From NCBI RefSeq assembly GCF_030123245.1, contig NZ_CP126101.1, positions 2,292,501 to 2,356,500 of the forward strand: a DNA stretch of 64,000 nucleotides. Reading direction: 5' to 3'. The notes beneath the pieces were generated by a model that was given only the letters and a program-made list of their open reading frames with translations, searched no databases and was not told the DNA's origin. The position numbers were made by a program, and so were the translations under genes. The stretch comes from Lysinibacillus pakistanensis (GTDB taxonomy: Bacteria; Bacillota; Bacilli; Bacillales_A; Planococcaceae). Positions 26,548 through 34,796 of the stretch are shown one piece after another (position 1 is the first letter of the stretch; the number at the start of each line of letters is the position of its first letter).

Positions 26548-27243
26548 TTGGAGCGAAAAATACCTTGGTCTCTGAGAAAAATCGCTCGGGAAGGTCAAAG
26601 AATCGCTCAGGTTCCCGGGAAAGTCGCTCGGGAAGGTCAAAGAATAGCTCAGGTCCCCAAGAAAATCGCTCGGGAAGGTCAAAGAATCGCTCAGGTCCCA
26701 GAGAAAATCGCTCGGGAAGGTCAAAGAATCGCTCAGATCCCAGAGAAAGTCGCTCGGGTAGGCCAAAGAATAGCTCAGGTCCCCAAGAAAATCGCTCGGG
26801 AAGGTCAAAGAATCGCTCAGATCCCAGAGAAAGTCGCTCGGGAAGGTCAAAGAATCGCTCGGTTCCCAGCGAAAGTCACTCGGGAAGGCCAAAGAATAGC
26901 TCAGGTCCCCGAGAAAGCCGCTCGGGAAGGCCAAAGAATAGCTCAGGTCCCCAAGAAAATCGCTCGGGAAGGTCAAAGAATCGCTCAGATCCCAGAGAAA
27001 GTCGCTCGGGTAGGCCAAAGAATCGCTCAGGTCCCCAAGAAAATCGCTCGGGAAGGTCAAAGAATCGCTCAGGTTCCCGGGAAAGTCGCTCGGGTAGGTC
27101 AAAGAATAGCTCAGGTCCCCAAGAAAATCGCTCGGTTCCCCGAGAAAGCCGCTCAGGTCATCCAAAGAATCGCTCGGCTCCAATTGCTAATGTTTAAAAT
27201 AGCACAAACATCACTATTTTCTCTGCATATCATAATGAGGTAA
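26548..27243 (+). CDS. possible repetitive basic protein (14-residue repeats)
   Basis: A TTG-started frame of 231 codons runs through the minisatellite, giving 14-residue repeats of the type REGQRIAQVPKKIA. GGGGAT lies about 5 bases before the TTG. A second plus frame (26565-27197) gives Arg/Ser-rich GRSKNRSGPQENRS repeats that recall low-complexity spore-coat proteins, but it has no ribosome site. The minus frame (26449-27183) gives LGDLSYSLAFPSDF-like repeats. Which, if any, is translated cannot be decided from sequence; this frame is listed because it alone has a plausible start. Confidence 0.3.
   Translation: MERKIPWSLRKIAREGQRIAQVPGKVAREGQRIAQVPKKIAREGQRIAQVPEKIAREGQRIAQIPEKVARVGQRIAQVPKKIAREGQRIAQIPEKVAREGQRIARFPAKVTREGQRIAQVPEKAAREGQRIAQVPKKIAREGQRIAQIPEKVARVGQRIAQVPKKIAREGQRIAQVPGKVARVGQRIAQVPKKIARFPEKAAQVIQRIARLQLLMFKIAQTSLFSLHIIMR
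26582..27184. repeat. 42-bp tandem repeat (minisatellite), about 14.5 copies
   Basis: Thirteen consecutive 42-bp units start at 26582 and every 42 bases to 27086. A 21-bp half unit at 27128 and a degenerate last unit from 27149 follow. Each unit is itself two diverged 21-bp halves that both begin with a TCGCTC or AGCTC core. The array is clearly more GC-rich than its flanks. Because 42 is divisible by 3, long frames stay open in two plus frames and one minus frame. Confidence 0.93.
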
Positions 27244-27630
27244 GCGTTTTCTTTTATTTATATAGAAGAAAGCCATAACATTTCTGTCAAAAAGGGAGCA
27301 AAATCAAGGGAAGAATCTTGCAACTTATTTTGTAAAGCCAACACATGTCCTAATGACGATAATTTCCGGAAATTCGATGATTTAAGCTGATTCAGACGAA
27401 GAATTGTACGATTATATGAATTTCACAAAAAATATTTGTAAAAACCTTAACTATTTCGTATGAAATCCGTATAATAAATCAAACAGTGCGAAAATTGTCC
27501 ATTTTCTCTCGGTAAATTGCGTGAATTTTTTAAATTGTATTGACGTGGAGAACGATAATTTGTACACTGTGTACATTCAATTGTTTTTTGGAGGAATACA
27601 ATTATTTCAAAAAGTTAGGATTTGATAGAT
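27244..27630. other. aspartokinase upstream region
   Basis: About 390 bases between the repeat array and the aspartokinase gene. It holds the promoter at 27540-27568 and a short leader. No lysine riboswitch, T-box or leader peptide with Lys/Thr codons was found. Confidence 0.5.
27540..27568 (+). promoter_or_regulatory. sigma-A promoter of aspartokinase
   Basis: TTGACG (27540-27545), a 17-base spacer and TACACT (27563-27568), followed by a GTACACTGTGTAC-type near-palindrome overlapping the -10 and start site. Confidence 0.65.
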
Positions 27631-28989
27631 ATGATCGTATGTAAATTTGGTGGAACATCTGTAGCAAGTGCAGAACAAATTCAAAAAGTAGCAAACATTG
27701 TAAAATCTAATCCGGCACGTAAAATCGTTGCCGTTTCAGCGCCAGGGAAACGCTCTGGGGATGATATAAAAGTAACTGATTTATTAATCCATTTAGCAAT
27801 GGCAGCCGTAAAAAATGAAGATACTGAAGAGAAAATCCAAACTGTTGTCAACCGTTTTAAGGCAATTGCAGATGGCTTGGCATTAGATTATGCCATTTGT
27901 GACGTGATTGCGGAGGATCTACGTGAGCGTGTACAGGGTGATAAATCCAATGAGGAATTATTTATTGATAGCATTAAAGCGGCAGGTGAAGACAATAATG
28001 CTAAGCTTATCGCAGCATATTTCAATTCGATTGGTATGCCAGCGCGATATGTAAGTCCAAAAGAGGGTTTGGTGGTCAATGATTTACCAGAACGCACTTT
28101 TGCATTACCCGAGGCTTATATCAATTTAGCACCACTCAAAAACACAAAAGAAATTATTGTGTTCCCAGGTTTCTTCGGTTACACTAAAGCGGGCGTATTG
28201 CGTACATTTGACCGTGGTGGCTCCGATATTACAGGCTCTATTCTCGCAGCAGCTGTAGAGGCAGAGCTTTATGAAAACTTTACGGATGTGGATTGTGTGT
28301 TCTCTGCGAATCCGAAAGTCGTGAATGATCCAGTGGAAATTAAAGAAATTACGTATCGCGAAATGCGCGAATTATCCTATGCAGGCTTTTCCGTGTTCCA
28401 TGATGAAGCGCTGATGCCTGTCTATAAGATTGGGGTGCCAGTTAACATAAAAAATACAAATAATCCATCAGCCCCAGGTACTCGTATCGTACCAAGCCGT
28501 CCTGCAACAGGTCGTCCAGTTACAGGTATTTCGGCAGACAGTGGCTTTTCAACTTTATATGTCTCTAAATATTTAATGAATCGTGAAGTAGGCTTTGGCC
28601 GTAAGCTGTTACAGATTTTAGAGGATGAAAATATTTCATATGAACACACACCGTCTGGCTTAGACGATATTTCTGTTATTATGCGTTCCAATCAATTGAC
28701 ACCAGAAAATGAAGCACGCATTTTGACACGCGTGAAAAATGAATTGCAGGCAGATGATGTGCAAATGCGTCATGGTTTTTCAATGATTGTAATCGTTGGC
28801 GAAGGTATGCGGAACAATACAGGTTTAGCGGCACGTGCTGCTACTGCGATTTCCAAAACTGGTGCAAACATAGAGATGATTAATCAGGGTTCATCAGAAG
28901 TAAGTCTAGTATTTGGTGTGCTCCAAGAATTTGAAAACAAAATTTTACAAGCACTTTATGGAGAATTTTTTGCACATGTGCAAGCATAA
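27631..28989 (+). CDS. aspartate kinase (class III, YclM-like)
   Basis: Phosphorylates L-aspartate with ATP, the first step toward lysine, threonine, methionine and diaminopimelate. 452 residues from ATG 27631; a TTG at 27622 is an alternative, with AGGA upstream of both. KFGGTSVAS at the N-terminus, VSAPGKRSGDDIKVTDLL, the catalytic FDRGGSDITGSILAAAV (about 194-210), and two ACT regulatory domains in the last 150 residues (ISADSGFSTLYVSKY and VIVGEGMRNNTGLAARA). The length and single reading frame fit the threonine-responsive YclM/ThrD isoenzyme rather than the LysC type with an internal start. Feedback control by an amino acid is expected. Confidence 0.93.
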   Translation: MIVCKFGGTSVASAEQIQKVANIVKSNPARKIVAVSAPGKRSGDDIKVTDLLIHLAMAAVKNEDTEEKIQTVVNRFKAIADGLALDYAICDVIAEDLRERVQGDKSNEELFIDSIKAAGEDNNAKLIAAYFNSIGMPARYVSPKEGLVVNDLPERTFALPEAYINLAPLKNTKEIIVFPGFFGYTKAGVLRTFDRGGSDITGSILAAAVEAELYENFTDVDCVFSANPKVVNDPVEIKEITYREMRELSYAGFSVFHDEALMPVYKIGVPVNIKNTNNPSAPGTRIVPSRPATGRPVTGISADSGFSTLYVSKYLMNREVGFGRKLLQILEDENISYEHTPSGLDDISVIMRSNQLTPENEARILTRVKNELQADDVQMRHGFSMIVIVGEGMRNNTGLAARAATAISKTGANIEMINQGSSEVSLVFGVLQEFENKILQALYGEFFAHVQA

Positions 28990-28995
28990 GGAAAT

Positions 28996-29032
28996 AAACA
29001 CTAATCCTTACCTGGATTAGTGTTTTCTTTTT
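28996..29032 (+). terminator. aspartokinase terminator
   Basis: A 12-bp stem (28996-29007 with 29014-29025) followed by a T-rich run. Confidence 0.9.
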
Positions 29033-29082
29033 AGCTAGAATACGGTAAAATCGAGGACGTACATAGATAGGAGGGCTTTCTA

Positions 29083-29265
29083 TTGAAAAATTTATCAATT
29101 GGTATGCTGTTATCAGTGGTTGGGATACTATTTGTTTGTCTAACAATCATGGATGTTTTACCATCCTCGACAAAAACTATGAAATTTGTCTATATCGGAA
29201 TTGGCTGGGTATTTATCATTGCCGGGTCCGTTATTCGTTTTAAAAATTTAAAACAAAGACAATAA
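29083..29265 (+). CDS. small two-span membrane protein
   Basis: 60 residues from TTG 29083, behind TAGGAGGG with a 7-base gap. Two hydrophobic segments (LSIGMLLSVVGILFVCLTIM and FVYIGIGWVFIIAGSVI) are joined by a short loop (SSTKTMK) and followed by a basic tail. Lies just before the corrinoid operon but is separated from it by a terminator-bearing leader, so it is probably unrelated. Function unknown. Confidence 0.65.
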   Translation: MKNLSIGMLLSVVGILFVCLTIMDVLPSSTKTMKFVYIGIGWVFIIAGSVIRFKNLKQRQ

Positions 29266-29416
29266 GTGTATCAAGAAATTAAATTGTTTTAAAACATAAA
29301 TTTATGATACAATTTCAAAGAAAATAAATAATTTGAGTAGTATGAAGTTGTAATGCTGTACAAAAATTCAGAAGTTTCAAATTTGAAGTTTATTATTAAT
29401 TTAAAAATTGGACAGT

Positions 29417-29448
29417 ACAAATTCTTCTTTGTAAGAATTTGTTTTTTT
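29417..29448 (+). terminator. terminator hairpin in the cob operon leader
   Basis: ACAAATTCTT (29417-29426) with AAGAATTTGT (29433-29442) and a run of seven T, 55 bases before cbiZ. It ends the upstream unit or serves as an attenuator. No B12-box or other part of a cobalamin riboswitch was found in 29266-29416. Confidence 0.75.
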
Positions 29449-29502
29449 ATGGCTGTAATCGTCATAAAGAATGGTTCTAATTTTAGTAGGAGGCTTTAGG
29501 TA

Positions 29503-30183
29503 ATGCCCGTACTTCGTAAGGAAGATATTCATATTTTCGAACATTACGTTGCTCTACAAACAGCTTCACCGATGAAAGTGGTATCCTCAGCTATGCACAA
29601 TCCAGGCTTTGGCTATTTTACACATTTCATGAATCGATCAGTGCCGAAGACGTATGATGAACGGAAGCCACATCTGGAATTACAACAATTTATACATAAA
29701 GAGGGTTTTCCAATTGATAACACAGTGGCAATGATGACTGCTGTCTATGCTAAATTTGCAACAATTCGGGAATTTACCGTTGAAGGAATCCACCTAGTTG
29801 TTATGATAACGGCTGGTCTCGGCAATGCCGTAGATATTACGCGTGCCTATCATCGGCAGGAGCAATATTATGCGGGCACAATTAATACTTGGGTCATGAT
29901 TAATGGAAAGCTATCAGATGAAGCTTTATTTCAGGCGATGATTTCTACAACCGAGGCAAAGGTTAAGGCCATTATTGATGAAGGTATTATTGACCCTACA
30001 ACTGGTACACAGGCTACTGGAACCTCAACAGATAGTTTGCTTATTGCCTCGACAGAAGAAGGGGAGTACCATCAATATGCGGGCCCGATTACAATGCTAG
30101 GAAAAGTTATAGGTCATGGTGTATACGTGACAATGCGAGAGGCGATTCAAAAATATAAAAAAGATAAAGAGGAGAATTTGTGA
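29503..30183 (+). CDS. cbiZ: adenosylcobinamide amidohydrolase
   Basis: CbiZ cuts the aminopropanol (or whole lower-loop) side chain from adenosylcobinamide or pseudocobalamin to give adenosylcobyric acid, which can then be rebuilt. The 226-residue protein has the family core: VVMITAGLGNAVDITRA, AGTINTWVMINGKLSD, TEAKVKAIIDEGI, and TGTQATGTSTDSLLIAST followed by AGPITMLGKVIGHGV. AGGAGG lies 8-9 bases before ATG. First gene of the operon, overlapping cbiB by 4 bases. It supplies substrate for CbiB, encoded next. Confidence 0.9.
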   Translation: MPVLRKEDIHIFEHYVALQTASPMKVVSSAMHNPGFGYFTHFMNRSVPKTYDERKPHLELQQFIHKEGFPIDNTVAMMTAVYAKFATIREFTVEGIHLVVMITAGLGNAVDITRAYHRQEQYYAGTINTWVMINGKLSDEALFQAMISTTEAKVKAIIDEGIIDPTTGTQATGTSTDSLLIASTEEGEYHQYAGPITMLGKVIGHGVYVTMREAIQKYKKDKEENL

Positions 30184-31139
30184 TGTTGGCATTGGTCATT
30201 GCCTGTATCCTTGGGCTTGTTTTTGATTTACTAGTAGGTGATCCTCCTAAACTGCCTCATCCAGTTCGTTGGATTGGAAAGCTTATTCAAGCTCAAACGG
30301 AATTATGGAATAAAGGGAAAATGAGAAAATTCCGCGGCATGGTCATGGCACTCGCTGTTGTGGGCACAACCATGTTTGTTGTCACAGCTATACTGCTAGT
30401 TAGCTACCAAATTAGCTTGCTATTGGGTATTGTGGTGGAAGGGCTTCTTATTGGAATTGGACTGGCTCAGCGAAGCTTAAAGGAGGCTGCGATGGCAGTA
30501 TATGAACCGCTTGTTAAGGGGGATTTTGCCGAAGCTCGTATGAAGCTGTCTTGGATTGTTGGACGAGACACCGATAATCTAGGTGAGGATGAGATTGTGC
30601 GTGGTGTCGTGGAAACCGTGTCAGAAAATACAAGTGATGGTGTAACAGCCCCATTATTCTATGCTTTTTTATTTGGTGCCATTGGTTTGTGGGGCTATAA
30701 GGCTGTAAATACATTAGATTCAATGGTTGGCTATAAAAATGATAAATATAAAGACTTTGGCATGTTCTCAGCGAAGCTCGATGATGTTCTTAATTTTATT
30801 CCGAGTCGTATCACAGGTCTACTCATTGTATTGGGTACAAAAAATGAAACAGATGTATCCCTTAGAAAACGTTTAAAACGCTGGGCACAGGATGCCAAGA
30901 AGCACCCTAGTCCTAACAGTGGCTATTTAGAGGCAGCAACAGCTGTGCAGCTAGGGGTAGAGCTAGGTGGTAGAAACTCCTACCAAGGGGTTGTCTCACA
31001 CCGAGCAATTATGGGGGAAAAATTAGTACCCTTAACCAAGGAGCATATCGCTACATCCGTTATACATATGAGAATAGCGACATTGCTCTTTACACTTGTT
31101 ATGTTAGCAGTGGAGGTGTTAATATTTGCAATTACCTAA
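30180..31139 (+). CDS. cbiB: adenosylcobinamide-phosphate synthase
   Basis: CbiB (CobD in the Pseudomonas naming) joins cobyric acid to aminopropanol or its phosphate at the membrane. 319 residues with LLVGDPPKLPHPVRWIGKLI at the N-terminus and the family block VSENTSDGVTAPLFYAFLFG (about 143-162). NTLDSMVGYKNDKYKDFGMF follows, and then PNSGYLEAATAVQLGVELGG. Four or five hydrophobic segments. Overlaps cbiZ by 4 bases and the aminotransferase by 14. Confidence 0.93.
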   Translation: MMLALVIACILGLVFDLLVGDPPKLPHPVRWIGKLIQAQTELWNKGKMRKFRGMVMALAVVGTTMFVVTAILLVSYQISLLLGIVVEGLLIGIGLAQRSLKEAAMAVYEPLVKGDFAEARMKLSWIVGRDTDNLGEDEIVRGVVETVSENTSDGVTAPLFYAFLFGAIGLWGYKAVNTLDSMVGYKNDKYKDFGMFSAKLDDVLNFIPSRITGLLIVLGTKNETDVSLRKRLKRWAQDAKKHPSPNSGYLEAATAVQLGVELGGRNSYQGVVSHRAIMGEKLVPLTKEHIATSVIHMRIATLLFTLVMLAVEVLIFAIT

Positions 31140-32205
31140 TCATGGAGCGAATCCACAAAATGTCTATCGGCAGTTAGGGCTTGTTATGCCAGAAGATGTC
31201 TATGATTTTAGCGAAAATGTTAATTCTGCAGGGCCGCCTCCGTTTGTGGAGGCACGCTGGCGAACATTTTATCCGCTTATTCAACGATATCCTGATCCAG
31301 ATGGTGAGCCATTCCTTACAAAGGTTGCAGCTTTTCATCATGTGATAAAAGATTCTATTTTACTTGGTAATGGGGCATCTGAGCTTTTTACTGTATTGGC
31401 TAGACGCTATGCTTGTAAGCGTGTTATCATCGTTCATCCAACTTTCTCTGAATATGAACGAACATTGCAAGCAGTTGGCGCAAATATTGTGCCGATTATC
31501 GTAGAGGATATTGTTCAATATGCATTACCGATGGAGAAACTAAAGCGAGAAATGGTAAATGCAGATGCTCTTTATATTTGTACGCCCAATAATCCGACAG
31601 GTGTGCTACCTCAAAAAGTAGAGCTAGAACAGTTAATTATTCATGGGGCAAGCGTAAATTGTGAGCTTGTTATTGATGAAGCCTTTATAGACTGGGTGGA
31701 TGAGGGGTACTCTTTAATCGGACATGTAGCGAAAAACCCTCATGTGCTTGTTGTACGTTCGATGACAAAAATGTATGCTATTCCAGGATTGCGATTGGGC
31801 TATTTAGTTGCGGACCCAGCTGTTGTAGGAGAGCTAAAGGGCATGCTTGCTCATTGGAATTTAAATGCCTTTGCTCTTGTTATAGGCGCAGGCTGCTTAG
31901 ATGAACAACACTATTGTCAGCGAGCTATTACCTATGCGAGAAACCAGCGAGAAGCATTACAAGGTTATTTACAAGAAAACGGTTGTCAGGTGACGAATAG
32001 TGTAACCAATTATATATGTTTTGCATTACCTAAAAATCAGTCAGCAGATGCCTTTTTTACGTATTGTTTATCGAAGGGTGTTGTGCTGCGCCATACTAAT
32101 AACTTTTTAGGATTAAATGGCGAATGGTTCCGAATTGGTATAAAAGATATTACGGCTATGACTTATTTACATAACTGTTTGCAGACTTGGTTTAAAGCAA
32201 ATTAG
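31126..32205 (+). CDS. cobD: PLP aminotransferase-fold L-threonine-phosphate decarboxylase (CobD-like)
   Basis: A HisC-fold enzyme of 359 residues that should decarboxylate L-threonine-O-3-phosphate to (R)-1-amino-2-propanol phosphate, the linker used by CbiB. It has PNHGANPQNVYRQLG at the start, CTPNNPTGVL near 150, DEAFIDW near 185 and the PLP lysine Lys215 in SMTKMYAIPGLRLGY. A histidinol-phosphate aminotransferase role is excluded mainly by context, being wedged between cbiB and cobC. TTG start, with GGAGGTG 7 bases upstream. Confidence 0.88.
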   Translation: MQLPNHGANPQNVYRQLGLVMPEDVYDFSENVNSAGPPPFVEARWRTFYPLIQRYPDPDGEPFLTKVAAFHHVIKDSILLGNGASELFTVLARRYACKRVIIVHPTFSEYERTLQAVGANIVPIIVEDIVQYALPMEKLKREMVNADALYICTPNNPTGVLPQKVELEQLIIHGASVNCELVIDEAFIDWVDEGYSLIGHVAKNPHVLVVRSMTKMYAIPGLRLGYLVADPAVVGELKGMLAHWNLNAFALVIGAGCLDEQHYCQRAITYARNQREALQGYLQENGCQVTNSVTNYICFALPKNQSADAFFTYCLSKGVVLRHTNNFLGLNGEWFRIGIKDITAMTYLHNCLQTWFKAN

Positions 32206-32216
32206 GAGTGAGAAGA

Positions 32217-32825
32217 GTGACAACATTTTATCTAGTAAGACATGGTGAAACGATGTGGAATAAGGAGCATCGTTTACAGGGGTGGTTAGATTCACCATTA
32301 ACCGAAGTGGGTGTTTTACATGCAGAAAAGCTACAAAAATATTTAAAAAATATATCTTTTGCTGCAGCATTTAGTAGTTCAAGTGGTCGAGCAATGGAGA
32401 CGCTGCATATACTTGTTGTTGATCGCCAGCTCCCAATTTTTTATGAAAATGATTTACGAGAAATTTATTTAGGAGACTGGCAAGGTAAAACGATGGAGGA
32501 TATTATAAAAACACACTGCTCAGAGTATGAATTATACACGAATTATCCAGCTCAGTTTGTTGCTACTCATACCGAAAGCTTTGGCGCGGTGACAGAACGG
32601 GCAATGTTTACGCTGAAGAAAATTGCAGAAAAATACCCACAAGACAATGTTTTAATTGTCTCTCATGCAGTCACAATTAAATGCATGATTAATGCCATTT
32701 TAGATCGTAGTATAGATCAGCTATGGGCAGAGCCATTTATCAACGGGACAAGCGTTACCATAATGGAACACCTTGAACAGCAATGGCATGTGAAAGAGAT
32801 AGGCACGATTTATCATCTGCAATAG
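32217..32825 (+). CDS. cobC: alpha-ribazole phosphatase-like histidine phosphatase (copy 1)
   Basis: 202 residues from GTG 32217, placed 7 bases after TAGGAG. Histidine-phosphatase fold with the catalytic LVRHGET (His9), LREIYLGDWQGKTMEDI, and the second histidine in VLIVSHAVTIKCMI. CobC removes the 5' phosphate of alpha-ribazole phosphate or of adenosylcobalamin phosphate, the last step of nucleotide-loop assembly. A second paralogue follows at 34197, so the two may differ in substrate. Confidence 0.85.
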   Translation: MTTFYLVRHGETMWNKEHRLQGWLDSPLTEVGVLHAEKLQKYLKNISFAAAFSSSSGRAMETLHILVVDRQLPIFYENDLREIYLGDWQGKTMEDIIKTHCSEYELYTNYPAQFVATHTESFGAVTERAMFTLKKIAEKYPQDNVLIVSHAVTIKCMINAILDRSIDQLWAEPFINGTSVTIMEHLEQQWHVKEIGTIYHLQ

Positions 32826-32837
32826 GAGGTGTTTACA

Positions 32838-33413
32838 TTGCCATTGATTTTCATAACTGGTGGAGTACGCAGTGGTAAATCCCATTTTGCAGAAAAAATG
32901 GCGATTGCGCATTATTATACGGAATCGATGCAAGCACAGCGTCTTGTTTATATTGCGTCAGGAATTGCGCTGGATCATGAAATGGAGAAACGAATACAGC
33001 GTCATCAGGCTGATAGGCAATCTCAAGGAATCCAATGGCTAACGATTGAAGCCCCATATAAGATGGCAGATTCGCTCCAAGGTCTAAGAGATGGCGATGT
33101 CGTTTTATGGGATTGCGTCACAACATGGCTGACAAATGCTTTTTATGAGGGCTTTGATAAAGGAAAGTCATGTGTAGAGCAACCTGGCTGCTTAGAGAAG
33201 AAGCTAAGTGATTTAAAAATAGCTGTACAATCATTACTTAACAAAAAGATCACGCTTATAGTTGTATCCAATGAATTATTTGATGAGCCTCCGTATCTTA
33301 ATGAGGAGGTAGAATTATACCGACAAATGCTAGGGAATTTCCATCAATGGTTTGTTTCGATGGCAGCGGAAGCCTATGAAGTAAATTATAGTATCGTGAA
33401 AAAATGGAAATGA
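32838..33413 (+). CDS. cobU: adenosylcobinamide kinase/guanylyltransferase
   Basis: CobU phosphorylates adenosylcobinamide and adds GMP to give adenosylcobinamide-GDP. 191 residues from TTG 32838, since a GTG at 32829 lies inside the AGGAGGTG site. P-loop GGVRSGKSHFAEKMA (8-22), VYIASG, the guanylylated-His region RIQRHQADRQSQ, VLWDCVTTWLTN and VVSNELFDE. The last part is shortened and less conserved than in classical CobU. Confidence 0.87.
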   Translation: MPLIFITGGVRSGKSHFAEKMAIAHYYTESMQAQRLVYIASGIALDHEMEKRIQRHQADRQSQGIQWLTIEAPYKMADSLQGLRDGDVVLWDCVTTWLTNAFYEGFDKGKSCVEQPGCLEKKLSDLKIAVQSLLNKKITLIVVSNELFDEPPYLNEEVELYRQMLGNFHQWFVSMAAEAYEVNYSIVKKWK

Positions 33414-33447
33414 TATCCTTGAAATTAAAATGAAGGAAGGCAAGACG

Positions 33448-34224
33448 ATGAAAAATTTCTGGCATAGCCTATTACTTGCATTTCAATTTTTTACAGTTTT
33501 GCCGGTACATAAGGAACTAACTTTAACAAAAGGAACTGTTACAGGGATGTTCGCCTTTTTGCCATGGGTAGGTGCATTAATAGGTACGGCAACGGCGGCA
33601 GTGATCTATAGCTTAACGGAATGGACGGCAAGCAGTGAAATATTCCTGTCCTTTGTGATTATTGGGCTATTCGCTTTCTTCACTGGAGGTTTACATTTAG
33701 ACGGATTTATTGATATGGGAGATGCTTATTTTTCGTATCGGGATCGTGAGAAGCGATTGGAAATTTTGGATGATCCGCGTGTCGGCGCATTTGGTGTGCT
33801 TTCCGTGTTATTTTTAGTGCTTGGAAAATTTGTCATACTGCATGAATTACTCGTACAGCATAAGTTCGCACTTTGGATGCTTATTTTTATCCCTTTATTA
33901 ACGAGAGTAGGCATGAGCTTTTATTTTATGTCACTAAAATGTTCAAAAGAAAAAGGGCTGGCCTACTTTTTTAAATCCCATATTAAGCAATATGTACTAA
34001 TTAGTTTCATGCTTATCACATTAATGGTCGCATATACAATCGTCTTCCTTATTACAGGTTTAGCATTTGTCCCAATTGTGCTTCTAGTGGTTTTAGCTAT
34101 TGCTCTTGTGGTTTTCCGACAATTTACAATGCGCAACTTTGGTGGCGTTTCTGGTGATTTATTAGGCGCTTCCATTGAGGGAATGGAGGTAGTATTGTGG
34201 ATAACACTGTTATTGTGCGCTTAA
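33448..34224 (+). CDS. cobS: adenosylcobinamide-GDP ribazoletransferase (cobalamin synthase)
   Basis: CobS is the integral membrane enzyme that joins adenosylcobinamide-GDP to alpha-ribazole (or its phosphate). 258 residues from ATG 33448, behind AAGGAAGG. It has FQFFTVLPV near the start, FFTGGLHLDGFIDMGDAYFS (about 80-100), RLEILDDPRVGAFGVL, and a C-terminal NFGGVSGDLLGASIE. Five to seven membrane segments. The end overlaps the next gene by 28 bases. Confidence 0.94.
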   Translation: MKNFWHSLLLAFQFFTVLPVHKELTLTKGTVTGMFAFLPWVGALIGTATAAVIYSLTEWTASSEIFLSFVIIGLFAFFTGGLHLDGFIDMGDAYFSYRDREKRLEILDDPRVGAFGVLSVLFLVLGKFVILHELLVQHKFALWMLIFIPLLTRVGMSFYFMSLKCSKEKGLAYFFKSHIKQYVLISFMLITLMVAYTIVFLITGLAFVPIVLLVVLAIALVVFRQFTMRNFGGVSGDLLGASIEGMEVVLWITLLLCA

Positions 34225-34796
34225 TGAGGCATGCACCAACAAAAGAGAATTTGGAAAAACGTTATCTTGGCTGGACGGACGCAGCATTAGCTGATATATC
34301 TAAACTATCGATTGTAGATAAAAATGTTATGAAAGTATATGGCAGTGATTTGCGACGTTGTAGGGAAACAGCTGCTCATTATTTTCCGAATGCTACTTAC
34401 ATAACTGATTGGCGACTTCGAGAGTCCAACTTTGGGGAGTTCGAAGGAAAAACATATGAGGAGTTAAAATCTGATCACAGGTATTGTGCATGGTTAGACA
34501 ATCCTGTTTTGTCTCCACCACCAAATGGGGAAGGCTTTGCTGCATTTTGTCAGCGTGTGAAAGAAGGTTTTTCTGCGCTACCAAGGGATGAAGATGACTA
34601 TTATGTGGTTGCACATGGTGGCGTTATTCGAGCATTACTTGTAGAATTTGCCCCAGTGGAGCAGCCCTTTTGGACGTACAATGTGCCACATGATAAAATG
34701 TTTACTTTAACATTTTCAAGAAAAGCTTGGGAGGAGGGAAATAGATGCATGTCTTTATTGGAGGAGCCTATAATGGAAAAACCGACTATGTTATGA
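34197..34796 (+). CDS. histidine phosphatase, second CobC-like
   Basis: 199 residues from GTG 34197, with GGAGG 7 bases upstream and the start inside cobS. It has RLMRHAPT (His12), GSDLRRCRETA, LRESNFGEFEGKTYEEL and the second catalytic His in YVVAHGGVIRALL. Same fold and general role as the copy at 32217. Two copies in one operon suggest separate acceptance of alpha-ribazole phosphate and cobalamin phosphate (inference). Overlaps the following gene by 52 bases. Confidence 0.82.
   Translation: MDNTVIVRLMRHAPTKENLEKRYLGWTDAALADISKLSIVDKNVMKVYGSDLRRCRETAAHYFPNATYITDWRLRESNFGEFEGKTYEELKSDHRYCAWLDNPVLSPPPNGEGFAAFCQRVKEGFSALPRDEDDYYVVAHGGVIRALLVEFAPVEQPFWTYNVPHDKMFTLTFSRKAWEEGNRCMSLLEEPIMEKPTML

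Noticed and set aside
26449..27183. Minus-strand 244-codon frame through the minisatellite
   Set aside because: Open only because the repeat unit is a multiple of three; no ribosome site and it runs back through a terminator.
26582..27184. CRISPR-like array
   Set aside because: Units are contiguous 42-bp tandem repeats with no unique spacers and no cas genes nearby.
27244..27630. Lysine riboswitch or T-box before aspartokinase
   Set aside because: No conserved bases or specifier-type structure were seen, and the leader after the promoter is only about 55 bases.
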